A stretch of 38,696 bases of DNA, from positions 1 to 38,696 of the forward strand of contig JABIPQ010000101.1 of assembly GCA_018698975.1 (NCBI GenBank). Reading direction: 5' to 3'. Made by a program: the position numbers and the translations under genes. The notes beneath the pieces were generated by a model. The model worked only from the letters and a program-made list of their open reading frames with translations. It was not told the origin of the DNA and made no database searches. Of this stretch, positions 15,094 through 22,943 are shown piece after piece (position 1 is the stretch's first letter; each line of letters opens with the position of its first letter). Source of the DNA: Gammaproteobacteria bacterium (GTDB lineage Bacteria > Pseudomonadota > Gammaproteobacteria > Pseudomonadales > Pseudohongiellaceae).

Positions 15094-16239
15094 TTACAAA
15101 GTTTCTTCTGTGCCAAAAACCGCCGTAACCTGACTTGCCAGGAAGCCGCCATTACCATTACAGGCCGCCAGTTTTGCACCTTTAATCTGGCGATCACCAC
15201 ACTCTGCGCGTAATTGTTGTACAGCTTCTATCATCAGAAACATGCCGTACATACCAGGATGGACGCAACTCAGGCCGCCACCATTGGTGTTCACCGGCAA
15301 GCTTCCTCCCGGTGCGATATTACCATTGGAGACAAAACTGCCACCTTCTCCTTTTTCACAAAAGCCCATGTCTTCGAGAAAAAGAATTGTGTTGATGGTA
15401 AACGCATCGTACAACTCAACCACATCGATATCTTTCGGTGTGACACCGGCCATGGCGAAAGCTGCAGCGGCGGACTCTTTTGCAGCGGTGGTGGTCAGAT
15501 CAGGCATGCAGGAAATCAGGTTGTGGTCTGTTCTGCTTCCCACGCCCAACATATAAACAGGCTGCTTGGGAAAGTCCTTCGCCCTGTCTTTTCGTACCAT
15601 GATCATCGCTGCTCCGCCGTCACTGACCAGACAGCAATCCAGCAAACCAAGAGGATCAACAATCATACGAGCATTAACAACGTCTTCGATAGTAAGAGGG
15701 TCACGCATGGTGGCAGCAGGATTTAGCTGAGCCCAGGCGCGAGCCGAAACTGCCACTTCTGCTAACTGTTCTTTGGTGGTACCAAATTCATGCATATGGC
15801 GTTTGGCAGCCAGCGCATAAGGTGAAATAGGATTACGCGGTCGATAAACATCTTCCACGGTATGCATGGCAGGCGGATGAGTAAAAGGGCCCGTGGCACT
15901 ATTGCTGCCATAGCAAATAAGGGCGACATTGCACAGTCCAAGACTGAGCGCTGCTGCGGCCGACTGCATGGAGTTAACAAATACTGATCCGCCAGTATTG
16001 GTTCCATCCATATAAGTGGGGTTGATTCCAAGATATTCTGCAACAGTAAGTGGTGTCAGCATTTCAACAAAATTGGCACTGAAAATACCATCTATTTCAT
16101 TCTTGTTAATACCGGCGTCCGCAATAGCCTTGCTGATAGCATCCGCCATGATCTCCATATGGGTACGATCAGGTAAACGTCCAAACTCGGTAAGACCAAC
16201 ACCAACGACAGCTGCACTGCCTCGCAATGAATCTACCAT
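15094..16239 (-). CDS. Thiolase-superfamily protein (SCP-x / Ltp2-like)
   Basis: 381 residues of the thiolase fold, in the SCP-x-like branch that works with DUF35 partners. Visible signatures are VVELYDAFTINTILFLEDMG (core YDAFT at 277-281), the C-terminal GGLSCVHPGMYG with H327, and AACNGNGG with C360. The usual nucleophilic Cys after the first domain is missing: the equivalent segment reads TGGSVFVNSM (82-91). In the steroid side-chain aldolases Ltp2 this cysteine is also lost and the enzyme works as a retro-aldolase with its DUF35 partner, so a lyase or synthase-type reaction is possible rather than ordinary thiolysis. The start overlaps the end of the DUF35 gene by 7 bp. Confidence 0.88.
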   Translation of the reverse strand: MVDSLRGSAAVVGVGLTEFGRLPDRTHMEIMADAISKAIADAGINKNEIDGIFSANFVEMLTPLTVAEYLGINPTYMDGTNTGGSVFVNSMQSAAAALSLGLCNVALICYGSNSATGPFTHPPAMHTVEDVYRPRNPISPYALAAKRHMHEFGTTKEQLAEVAVSARAWAQLNPAATMRDPLTIEDVVNARMIVDPLGLLDCCLVSDGGAAMIMVRKDRAKDFPKQPVYMLGVGSRTDHNLISCMPDLTTTAAKESAAAAFAMAGVTPKDIDVVELYDAFTINTILFLEDMGFCEKGEGGSFVSNGNIAPGGSLPVNTNGGGLSCVHPGMYGMFLMIEAVQQLRAECGDRQIKGAKLAACNGNGGFLASQVTAVFGTEETL

Positions 16240-16700
16240 TCTTTATTCCCCTGCTCTTTGTTGTAAAACACCACAGCCGGCAAATCATTGATCATCCCGA
16301 CATGAGCGCTCACCTCCATACCTATGGTAACTTCATCAGGCGCCACATCGATCACCCGGCTTAACATGCGAGGGCCTTCTTCCAGATCGATCAGGGAAAG
16401 ATTGTAGTCGCCGCCTTTCTCAGGGCGCTGTCGAACAACTGAAGTTGAGTACACAGATCCTCGACCGCTAACCGCAACCCATTTCAGATCGGTAGAACCA
16501 CAATGATGGCAAAGATACCTGGGATAAAAAACGTGCTGGCCGCAATCTTTACATTGCTGGATCTTGAACTCTCCCTTAGCCAGATTTTCTTCGTAAATAT
16601 GCAATGGCCCTGGAACAGCGCTTGCAGTGTTATTTTTATTATTGTCCAAAACTGCTTCCTTCACTTCGGGTGATTGGTGGCAAGCGAAGGATTTTAGCAT
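16233..16700 (-). CDS. DUF35 zinc-ribbon/OB-fold partner of thiolase-like protein
   Basis: 155 residues with an N-terminal rubredoxin-like zinc ribbon (C50, C53, C64, C67 in QQCKDCGQ and YLCHHCGS) followed by an OB-fold thought to bind CoA (WVAVSGRGSVYSTSVV, then NLSLIDLEEGPRMLSRV). In known systems DUF35 proteins bridge thiolase-type enzymes to acyl-CoA partners, for example in HMG-CoA synthase complexes or in ChsH2-Ltp2. It overlaps the thiolase-like gene, strong evidence for a complex. The first ~30 residues before AVPGPLHIYEEN are unlike the family and a later start is possible. Confidence 0.88.
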   Translation of the reverse strand: MLKSFACHQSPEVKEAVLDNNKNNTASAVPGPLHIYEENLAKGEFKIQQCKDCGQHVFYPRYLCHHCGSTDLKWVAVSGRGSVYSTSVVRQRPEKGGDYNLSLIDLEEGPRMLSRVIDVAPDEVTIGMEVSAHVGMINDLPAVVFYNKEQGNKEW

Positions 16701-16752
16701 TATTCACAGCAAGCCGAAATTGACATTAAGCACCCCCTCCGTCATGCTCCGA

Positions 16753-16769
16753 CCCTGTTTTAATCAGGG
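16753..16769. repeat. Small dyad in the divergent promoter region
   Basis: CCCTG-ttttaat-CAGGG lies between the DUF35 gene and the TauE/SafE gene, 39 bp before the latter's ATG. A perfect TTGACA stands at 16720-16725 but the hexamer 17 bases later, CATGCT, is a poor -10. The dyad may be an operator or a leader hairpin. Confidence 0.35.
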
Positions 16770-16807
16770 CTATTGTTCAATACATGCCCTTGTAAACAGA
16801 GGCCTCG

Positions 16808-17572
16808 ATGGAATTTGAAATTACACTTTTCAGTATCACCCTGCTGATCACCGCGGGTTTTTTAGCCGGCTTTATCAATACTATTGCCGGCGGTGGTTCC
16901 ATGCTCACCTTGCCTGTCTTCATGATTTTTGGTCTGCCTGCTGATGTTGCCAATGCTACAAACCGGGTGGGCATACTTCTTCAATCCATGGCCGGTGCCA
17001 GAGAATTTCACAAAAAGGGCAAACTTGAACCGAGCACAATTGTTCCCACACTGATTCCCACTCTGCTTGGTGCCCTGTTTGGCTCCCTGCTGGCCTCTTA
17101 TATGCCAGTGTCCTGGCTGAAGCCTGCACTTTTAACCACCATGATTGGCATGGCTGTTTTGATGCTGGTAAAACCTTCTGTTGTCGCCCCTCCGGCAGGC
17201 ACACAGCCGTTTACTCTCAAAGAAAGACCATTGGCTGCTATTGGTTTATTTATCGCAGGCTTTTATGGCGGATTTGTACAGGCCGGGGTCGGCTTTATTA
17301 TTATCGCCGCTGTTGCCGGGGGCCTGTGCTATGATCTGGTGCGCACTAATGCATTAAAGATGGCAATCACTGCCGCTCTCACTGTCATTGCGCTTGGAGT
17401 ATTTGTGCTCAGGGGACAGGTGCTGTGGATACCTGGATTGATAATGGCCGTTGGTACCGTTGTCGGAGCCATGGTGAGCGTCCAGTTTGCTATCAAGGTT
17501 CCGCAGTCAGTTTTGAAATGGGTGCTGTTTGTAATGGTTCTGATTGCCTGCGGAGCGGCCTATTTCAGTTAG
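16808..17572 (+). CDS. TauE/SafE-family anion exporter
   Basis: Integral membrane protein, 254 residues and about eight helices, of a family linked to export of sulfite, sulfoacetate or related organic anions. The N-terminal half has NTIAGGGSMLTLPV (residues ~22-35), the family motif, and the second half repeats it as FVQAGVGFIIIAAVAGG, as expected for an internally duplicated transporter. AGAGG lies five bases before the ATG. It is divergent from the DUF35/thiolase pair; no sulfur-metabolism gene is near, so the substrate is open. Confidence 0.9.
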   Translation: MEFEITLFSITLLITAGFLAGFINTIAGGGSMLTLPVFMIFGLPADVANATNRVGILLQSMAGAREFHKKGKLEPSTIVPTLIPTLLGALFGSLLASYMPVSWLKPALLTTMIGMAVLMLVKPSVVAPPAGTQPFTLKERPLAAIGLFIAGFYGGFVQAGVGFIIIAAVAGGLCYDLVRTNALKMAITAALTVIALGVFVLRGQVLWIPGLIMAVGTVVGAMVSVQFAIKVPQSVLKWVLFVMVLIACGAAYFS

Positions 17573-17625
17573 ATAATGTTGGCGCTTTTACCTTTCTACC
17601 CTAAGCAAGCAAGACACTAGACCTT

Positions 17626-17655
17626 GTAGGTCGGAGAAGCGAAGCGCCATCCGAG
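17626..17655 (+). repeat. REP-like palindrome, copy B
   Basis: GTAG, GTCGGA, GAAGCGAAGCGCCA, TCCGAG in the plus direction. It differs from copy A at four positions and keeps the GTAG foot, the paired TCGGA/TCCGA arms and the AGCGAAGCGC centre. It lies between the convergent TauE/SafE and MATE genes. No heptamers touch this copy. Confidence 0.7.
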
Positions 17656-17732
17656 ATGATGCTCCAATAATTCTCTTTTACTAAAAATTTTCCTTCCGTA
17701 CAAAGCATCATTCGATGACAGCCTTGCAGACT

Positions 17733-19133
17733 TTATCCGGCTAATTTTGGCTCAGCTTCCAGGTCCTGGTAATTTGGGCCAAGGTGTAATTCCTGGCTTA
17801 CTTTTCTGATTAAAAACCACGCAAAAATTCCTGCAAGAATATTACCCAGGGCTGCTCCCGCAAACAGCCCTTTCAATCCCCAGAATTGAGAGCCGATGTA
17901 AGCCAGGGGAATATAAAACAGCATTAGTCGGGTAAAAGTAAGCAAAAGAGCAGTTCTTGGTCTGCGCAGAACATTGAGCGAAACCATGATAAGGACTACG
18001 ACACCATGGGCTCCATAGGTCAGAGGCAGAATCATCAGATATGTGGTGATTACTTCCGTCACCTCAGCATTGCTACTGAAAGTACCGGCAATACTTTCGC
18101 CAAACATGAACAGCAACAGATAGATCAGGCACTGGAATACCAAGACAAATTTCAGGCAGCCGATCAAGGCTGCATAGGCACGATCTTGACGCCCGGCACC
18201 CATGTTCTGTCCTATAAACATAGGTAGTGTTGAAGAAAGCGCCATGACAAAAATAAGGCTTATGGTTTCTATGCGACTTCCTACACCAAAGCCAGCCACC
18301 ACCACATCACCAAAGCGGGCAACCATGGCAGTCATTATGGCCGCCGCCAAAGGAGTCATGATATTCGCTCCCATTGCGGGAATGCCAATGCCCAGAATTT
18401 GACGCCAATTGTCACGTAAGTGGTGCCATCGCGGCGCAGTAAAATCCAGTAGCTTTTCGTAAAAGCCCAAGACCAGAAAGGAAATAATCATGGTAATCGT
18501 TGCTGCCAGAAACGTTGCCAGCGCTGCCCCGCGTATCCCCATGGCAGGAAAGGGACCAATGCCAAAGATCAGCAAGGGATCCAAAGTGATATTCAACAGA
18601 GACAGACAAGCAGCCAGGGTGGCAGACATCTTGATATTTCCCATTGAGCGAAAAGCACTGTTGCCAATGACTACCAGCATTAATGGTGGCAGGGCTAAAA
18701 GTAAAATATTCAGATAATCACGAATCAAAGGCAGTGTTCGCTCATCGGCTCCCAATGCGCGAAACAGGGGATCAATGATTCTGCTTCCTATCATGGCCAT
18801 AATGATGGCAAACAATGCTGCAAAAATAAGCCCATCACAAATCAGGCGTGAAGATTCCCTAAATCGGCCTTCGCCAATCAATCGGGAATTCAATGAGCTC
18901 ATACCCATACCGATACCAAGGGCAAGACTGACATAAATCATATGAATTGGAATAACAAAGCTGGCCGCTGCAAGCTCAAGAGTACCCAGGCGACTTATAA
19001 AAAACGTATCAACGATACCCATAAGATGCATGGCCAAATTACCTACCAGAGCAGAAAGAGTCAGACGCAAAAGCAGTGGCCTGATCGGTTCGGTAACAAT
19101 TTGGCGAGTTCTAAGTGCGGCCTTGCTGCTCAT
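17733..19133 (-). CDS. MATE-family multidrug/Na+ antiporter
   Basis: Cation-coupled efflux protein with 12 predicted helices in 466 residues, two repeats of six. The N-terminal half has LALGIGMGMSSLNSRLIGEGR and the second half FGVGSRIETISLIFVMALSS with MGAGRQDRAY, the paired signatures of the DinF/NorM superfamily. TEPIRPLLLRLTLSALVGNL is the cytoplasmic entry to helix 1, and the C-terminus is a 25-residue soluble tail. Substrate cannot be inferred. It has its own upstream region of 101 bp ending at the terminator 19235-19262. Confidence 0.92.
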   Translation of the reverse strand: MSSKAALRTRQIVTEPIRPLLLRLTLSALVGNLAMHLMGIVDTFFISRLGTLELAAASFVIPIHMIYVSLALGIGMGMSSLNSRLIGEGRFRESSRLICDGLIFAALFAIIMAMIGSRIIDPLFRALGADERTLPLIRDYLNILLLALPPLMLVVIGNSAFRSMGNIKMSATLAACLSLLNITLDPLLIFGIGPFPAMGIRGAALATFLAATITMIISFLVLGFYEKLLDFTAPRWHHLRDNWRQILGIGIPAMGANIMTPLAAAIMTAMVARFGDVVVAGFGVGSRIETISLIFVMALSSTLPMFIGQNMGAGRQDRAYAALIGCLKFVLVFQCLIYLLLFMFGESIAGTFSSNAEVTEVITTYLMILPLTYGAHGVVVLIMVSLNVLRRPRTALLLTFTRLMLFYIPLAYIGSQFWGLKGLFAGAALGNILAGIFAWFLIRKVSQELHLGPNYQDLEAEPKLAG

Positions 19134-19234
19134 TTTATATGCTGGTTACATTGCTCTGAAGGACTAGGCATGCAGAGTAGAACAAAATCAAGGAGGAAAA
19201 AAGGTGAGGTGCCCGGAATGAAAATTTTAAGCAA

Positions 19235-19262
19235 AAAAAAGAGGGCATATGCCCTCTTTTTT
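19235..19262 (-). terminator. Terminator after the small membrane-protein pair
   Basis: AAAAAA-GAGGGCAT-ATGCCCTC-TTTTTT, a perfect 16-bp core palindrome with T-runs on both strands. It is 26 bp past the stop of the minus-strand gene 19288-19785 and ahead of the MATE gene. Confidence 0.88.
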
Positions 19263-19287
19263 AATCTTGATGCTGATTCAAGTCAGA

Positions 19288-19785
19288 TCAATATTCCACA
19301 TAGGGAATCATGCGACCAAAGATAATTACGCCTATCCAGATGGCAAGAGATAAGGCAGCAATCACCTTTGCCCTGAATGGGGCATCTTCTCCATCTGCAA
19401 GCTGGCATAACTCTTTATGCTCACCGAACCAGAACCAGAGTGCGTTAATACCGGCAATCACAATCAATCCCATTTTCCACTGAAAAGCGATATTCGGAAA
19501 ATAGCGGAAAGGATCGGCGCATAAAAAGGCAAGACCGGTCAGCAGATTGACGCAAAAAGCAATAATGGCAACTGGAATATACTTCATCGCCGCATTCATA
19601 TTGATAAAGCGCCCGAAACCAATAACGCGCATATCAATTACTAATAATGAGCCGAACAAGAAAGTAATACCAATAAAGTGGATGGTCTCCATCATTGGAA
19701 ACATCCAGAACTGCTCGCGCATTTGCCCACCCAACCAAGTGGCTTCAAACCAGGAGGCTAATGGTGCATAAGTATCATAATCCAT
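19288..19785 (-). CDS. Four-helix membrane protein (DUF6644/DUF2214-like), paralogue 1
   Basis: 165 residues, four predicted transmembrane helices, beginning with an amphipathic stretch APLASWFEATWLGGQM. The first helix contains METIHFIGITFLFGSLLVID and is followed by MRVIGFGRF, a pattern shared with the upstream neighbour (SHAVGMAIVMGVVIALNLRVLGY). The paired His in helix 1 and conserved polar residues could bind a cofactor, but I cannot show it. AAGGGGGT lies before the ATG. It starts 13 bp after the stop of the paralogue, so the two are probably one operon and one complex. The function is unknown. Confidence 0.82.
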   Translation of the reverse strand: MDYDTYAPLASWFEATWLGGQMREQFWMFPMMETIHFIGITFLFGSLLVIDMRVIGFGRFINMNAAMKYIPVAIIAFCVNLLTGLAFLCADPFRYFPNIAFQWKMGLIVIAGINALWFWFGEHKELCQLADGEDAPFRAKVIAALSLAIWIGVIIFGRMIPYVEY

Positions 19786-19798
19786 AGTACATACCCCC

Positions 19799-20248
19799 TT
19801 ATAAGTAAGCCATCAGACGGCCGGTGATCATAGCGCCAAACCAGCAGGCAATACAGGCGAACGATGCCAATTTGGTAAGACCCTCACTGGTATCACCCCT
19901 GACGCTATTCATAACAACTTTCATAAGAATACCGCCAAGTACAATACTGGCAATCTTCAATATAAAAGAACCCTGGAAGAAATAGGTAGTTGGCGTATTA
20001 CAAAACAGTATCAAGCCCGATATCAAATTAATGATGAAGCCAATCCAGCCAATAAGAAACAGCTTGTCAAAGGCCAGAATTGAAATATCTTTTGCATAGC
20101 CAAGCACTCTTAAATTCAGAGCAATCACTACCCCCATTACAATCGCCATACCCACGGCATGACTCGAGAGAACAATGGGATAACCCCACAGGGATTCACG
20201 AATGAATATCCCTAAAGCCCCCTCTTCTAGCCAAACTAAAAAACCCAT
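19799..20248 (-). CDS. Four-helix membrane protein (DUF6644/DUF2214-like), paralogue 2
   Basis: 149 residues and four predicted helices. It is similar in length, helix layout and spacing to its downstream neighbour: a short N-terminal segment, IRESLWGYPIVLSSHAVGMA with a conserved His, NLRVLGY after helix 1, and a last helix ending in GRLMAYL (neighbour: GRMIPYVEY). The shared C-terminal GR-M motif supports common ancestry. Upstream, ATATTGAT-tggttg-ATCAATAT is a candidate operator. The function is unknown. Confidence 0.82.
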   Translation of the reverse strand: MGFLVWLEEGALGIFIRESLWGYPIVLSSHAVGMAIVMGVVIALNLRVLGYAKDISILAFDKLFLIGWIGFIINLISGLILFCNTPTTYFFQGSFILKIASIVLGGILMKVVMNSVRGDTSEGLTKLASFACIACWFGAMITGRLMAYL

Positions 20249-20593
20249 AGTTATATCCTACTCTTTGATCTGGTTTTAAGTGCCAGAATTACAGCACAAA
20301 GTGATGACTCGGCAAAGCAAAGGCAGAAACTGAATATTGATTGGTTGATCAATATCAAAGTAATGCGCCGCTTGTAACCGGTCTTAGAATGCGCCCCCAA
20401 ATTCGACTAAAAAAAACTCACGCTTCTAAGTCGTAAGTCCTTTAAAAGTCTGTCTAAAGTAAACCACATCCCGCCAATATTCAAGCCGGCAGGGCTTTCT
20501 GTGAAGTCCTTTCTATCTTTTACCGGTAATTGGTTAAACCGGCGGCAATTTTAATGATAAAGAGTTAAAAAGTATGCAAACATTAAGGAAAGC
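20249..20593. promoter_or_regulatory. Divergent control region with 8-bp-arm palindrome
   Basis: This non-coding stretch separates the membrane-protein pair (minus) from the acyltransferase (plus). The most regular element is ATATTGAT-tggttg-ATCAATAT at 20334-20355, 86 bp before the minus-strand gene, a good shape for a dimeric repressor or activator site. GCATG-...-CATGC arms (20592-20613) overlap the start of a small ORF. No consensus promoter was found. Confidence 0.4.
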
Positions 20594-20680
20594 ATGATCT
20601 ATTTTATGACATGCTTGCGGATCAAAAACAATGTGATGTATTTGTTAAAAAAGTCAGGCCTGGCAACCAAGAGAAATTAA
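20594..20680 (+). CDS. Possible 28-codon leader ORF ahead of acyltransferase
   Basis: AAGGAA lies a few bases before ATG at 20594, the frame encodes MIYFMTCLRIKNNVMYLLKK then SGLATKRN, and its TAA (20678-20680) abuts the ATG of the acyltransferase gene at 20681 with no gap. The basic, partly hydrophobic peptide has no recognisable family. It may be a translated leader that couples to the downstream gene, or chance. Confidence 0.3.
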   Translation: MIYFMTCLRIKNNVMYLLKKSGLATKRN

Positions 20681-21889
20681 ATGCAGCAGACTCGACTCCA
20701 CGCACTTGACGCCATTCGAGGCATTGCCCTGCTACTGGGATTGCTGCTCCATGGCAGTATGTCTTTCTGGCCAGGACTGGATAGCTTTGGCTACCCATTT
20801 TCTGACAATTCAAAAAGCATGACACTGACCTATATGTTTTATGTCCTGCACATGTTTCGCATGGCTATATTTTTTTTGATCGCTGGCTTTTTTGCACATC
20901 TGTCCCTGGCTCGTAAAGGCCCCCGTGAATTTGTAAAAGACCGCTTAAAGAGAATAGCGCTGCCTATGGTACTTGCCTTTATTATTTCTCTGTTATTAAT
21001 TGTGCCCATCGCTCTCTGGGCAGCCAGTAAATTTTACGGCCCGGATTATCTTTCATTACTACTGAGCTATCAGCAAAGCACTCCGGCTCAACCCTTGTTA
21101 ATGCACTTCTGGTTTCTCTATTACCTGTTATGGTTTTATGCTCTGGCGGTACTCGGTTCAATCATTCTGGGAAAACTGAATCCCGCTGATACGCTAATGA
21201 ACAAGGTCACTGAACTGATTTATTTCTTATGCAAATTTCGCTTTATAGCTATTCTGGCTACAGGAATTTCTGCATGGGTCTTCTACACAAGAGCAGATTG
21301 GTACTTCTGGGCTGGAATTCCCACTCCCACCGAAGCGGTCTGGAATGAATCTCCCGCATTTATTATTTATGGCATGGCATTTTTCATTGGCTGGGCATTT
21401 GATCGCCAACGTGATTGCTTTGTTGTACTTAAATCTCACTGGCCACAATATTTATTGCTTGCGTTGGTAATGACAGGATTCAGCATAAGCCGACTGAATC
21501 CTGTTCCCTTTGTTTTGCTTGATATATCGAATACGGATAAATTAATTTTTGCCATAAGTTATGCGCTTGCATCATGGTGCTGGATATTTGCATTGACAGG
21601 CGCTGGCATACACTATTTTGACAAGGAAAACGCACTGCGTAGATATTTAGCCGATGCTTCATACTGGATTTATATTGCGCACATCCCCCTGTTACTTTTT
21701 CTGCAGACATTGCTAATGGATATACCCTGGCACTGGTCCATTAAATTTCCATTGATAATACTCATTTCCAGCACCTTACTGCTGTGGACTTACGACCGTT
21801 GGGTGCGTTACACCATCATCGGTACTATTCTTAATGGTTCACGACAGAGAAAAAATGAACAGGCTCAGGGTCAAAGTAGCGAAAATTGA
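20681..21889 (+). CDS. Acyltransferase family 3 membrane protein (OpgC/MdoC-like)
   Basis: About ten predicted helices in 402 residues. The N-terminal motif RLHALDAIRGIALLLGLLLH is that of acyltransferase 3 proteins and closest to OpgC-type glucan succinyltransferases: His7 and Arg14 lie in the conserved catalytic region. Other family features are FRMAIFFLIAGFFAHL, a cytoplasmic RLKRIALPM after helix 3, and HFWFLYYLLWFY. Such enzymes acylate periplasmic glucans, O-antigens or other exported carbohydrates. No glucan-synthesis genes are nearby, so the acceptor is unknown. AAGAGAAA stands before the ATG. The PepSY gene follows after 44 bp. Confidence 0.88.
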   Translation: MQQTRLHALDAIRGIALLLGLLLHGSMSFWPGLDSFGYPFSDNSKSMTLTYMFYVLHMFRMAIFFLIAGFFAHLSLARKGPREFVKDRLKRIALPMVLAFIISLLLIVPIALWAASKFYGPDYLSLLLSYQQSTPAQPLLMHFWFLYYLLWFYALAVLGSIILGKLNPADTLMNKVTELIYFLCKFRFIAILATGISAWVFYTRADWYFWAGIPTPTEAVWNESPAFIIYGMAFFIGWAFDRQRDCFVVLKSHWPQYLLLALVMTGFSISRLNPVPFVLLDISNTDKLIFAISYALASWCWIFALTGAGIHYFDKENALRRYLADASYWIYIAHIPLLLFLQTLLMDIPWHWSIKFPLIILISSTLLLWTYDRWVRYTIIGTILNGSRQRKNEQAQGQSSEN

Positions 21890-21933
21890 TCTTTAGCAAT
21901 GTCTGATGTACTTGAATAAAAGGATAATGGGAA

Positions 21934-22902
21934 ATGAAGCAAAATAATTCTCTTACCTCCTGGCAACGCTGGCTTCGCCATCCGCAGAAATTAAGTTTCA
22001 GACGAGCGCTATTCCAGGTTCACCTTTGGAGCGGCATCACTCTGGGGCTCTATATTTTTTTCATCAGTATCACCGGCAGTGTTCTTGTTTATCGCAATGA
22101 GCTGTATGTGATTTTTACACCAGAACCAATCATATCCACCTCTACCAATCCTGTTTTAGATGAGCCTCAATTACGAGAAAGCGCCATTCGTCAAAATCCC
22201 GGCTTTCGCGTGACACGCTTTTATCGTGCCGGCAATCGTGATCAGGCAGTGATTATCTGGCTGCAATCTGACACTAAAACTATCAAGCGCTTATTCGATT
22301 CGCGTACCGGCGTTGATGTGGGTAGCGCCAGTGAAACTGGCGTCACCATGGTGACAAAATTAATTGCAGTGCATGATAATTTTCTGGCAGGGCCCGCTGG
22401 CCGCAAGGTGAATGGCATGGCCGCTATCGCCGTTATTCTGGTATTGCTTACCGGACTGGTTATCTGGTGGCCAGGTTCCGCCCGCTGGCGACGCAGCCTG
22501 GTAATTCACAAAGGCATGGGCTGGAAACGACTTACCTGGGATATACATAGCATGATGGGTTTCTGGACTTTTGTCTTCATGATGATCTTCACTCTCAGTG
22601 GAATATATCTCTGCTTTCCTGAAAGCTTTCATGCCTTTGCCGATCGAATACAACCTGTAACTGATGAGAATGCCGGACGTCGCTTGATAGACAGTGTGCT
22701 GTACTGGCTCGCCTTTCTGCATTTCGGCCGTATTAATGGCATTGGCATTCCCTGCAGCGGCCCGGGGCTATGCGATCAATCGGTAAAGGCGTTGTGGGCT
22801 ATTTTTGGACTTGCCCCGGCAGTAATGTTTGTGACCGGGACGATCTTGTGGTGGAACCGTGTGCTGCGCCGGTGGTGGCGTAAAGTATTTATTAATCACT
22901 AG
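21934..22902 (+). CDS. PepSY-associated transmembrane protein
   Basis: Four predicted helices in 322 residues. Helix 1 is VHLWSGITLGLYIFFISITG, the hallmark of the PepSY_TM family often tied to iron-siderophore uptake or flavin/haem-linked reduction. A periplasmic loop of ~100 residues follows, with ALRQNPGF-like RESAIRQNPGFRVTRFYRAG as the PepSY module. The second cluster holds IHSMMGFWTFVFMMIFTLSG and the last helix a WWNRVLRRWWRK cytoplasmic end. It is shorter than many PiuB-like members (usually more than 350 residues). It lies 44 bp after the acyltransferase gene on the same strand. No siderophore genes are visible here. Confidence 0.85.
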   Translation: MKQNNSLTSWQRWLRHPQKLSFRRALFQVHLWSGITLGLYIFFISITGSVLVYRNELYVIFTPEPIISTSTNPVLDEPQLRESAIRQNPGFRVTRFYRAGNRDQAVIIWLQSDTKTIKRLFDSRTGVDVGSASETGVTMVTKLIAVHDNFLAGPAGRKVNGMAAIAVILVLLTGLVIWWPGSARWRRSLVIHKGMGWKRLTWDIHSMMGFWTFVFMMIFTLSGIYLCFPESFHAFADRIQPVTDENAGRRLIDSVLYWLAFLHFGRINGIGIPCSGPGLCDQSVKALWAIFGLAPAVMFVTGTILWWNRVLRRWWRKVFINH

Positions 22903-22943
22903 AATGCTGTATTAATTTTGTAAAATAATAGGGGCGGCAGAGA

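Noticed and set aside
15214-15726. 170-codon plus-strand ORF
   Set aside because: It lies fully antisense to the thiolase-like gene, whose conserved motifs are certain.
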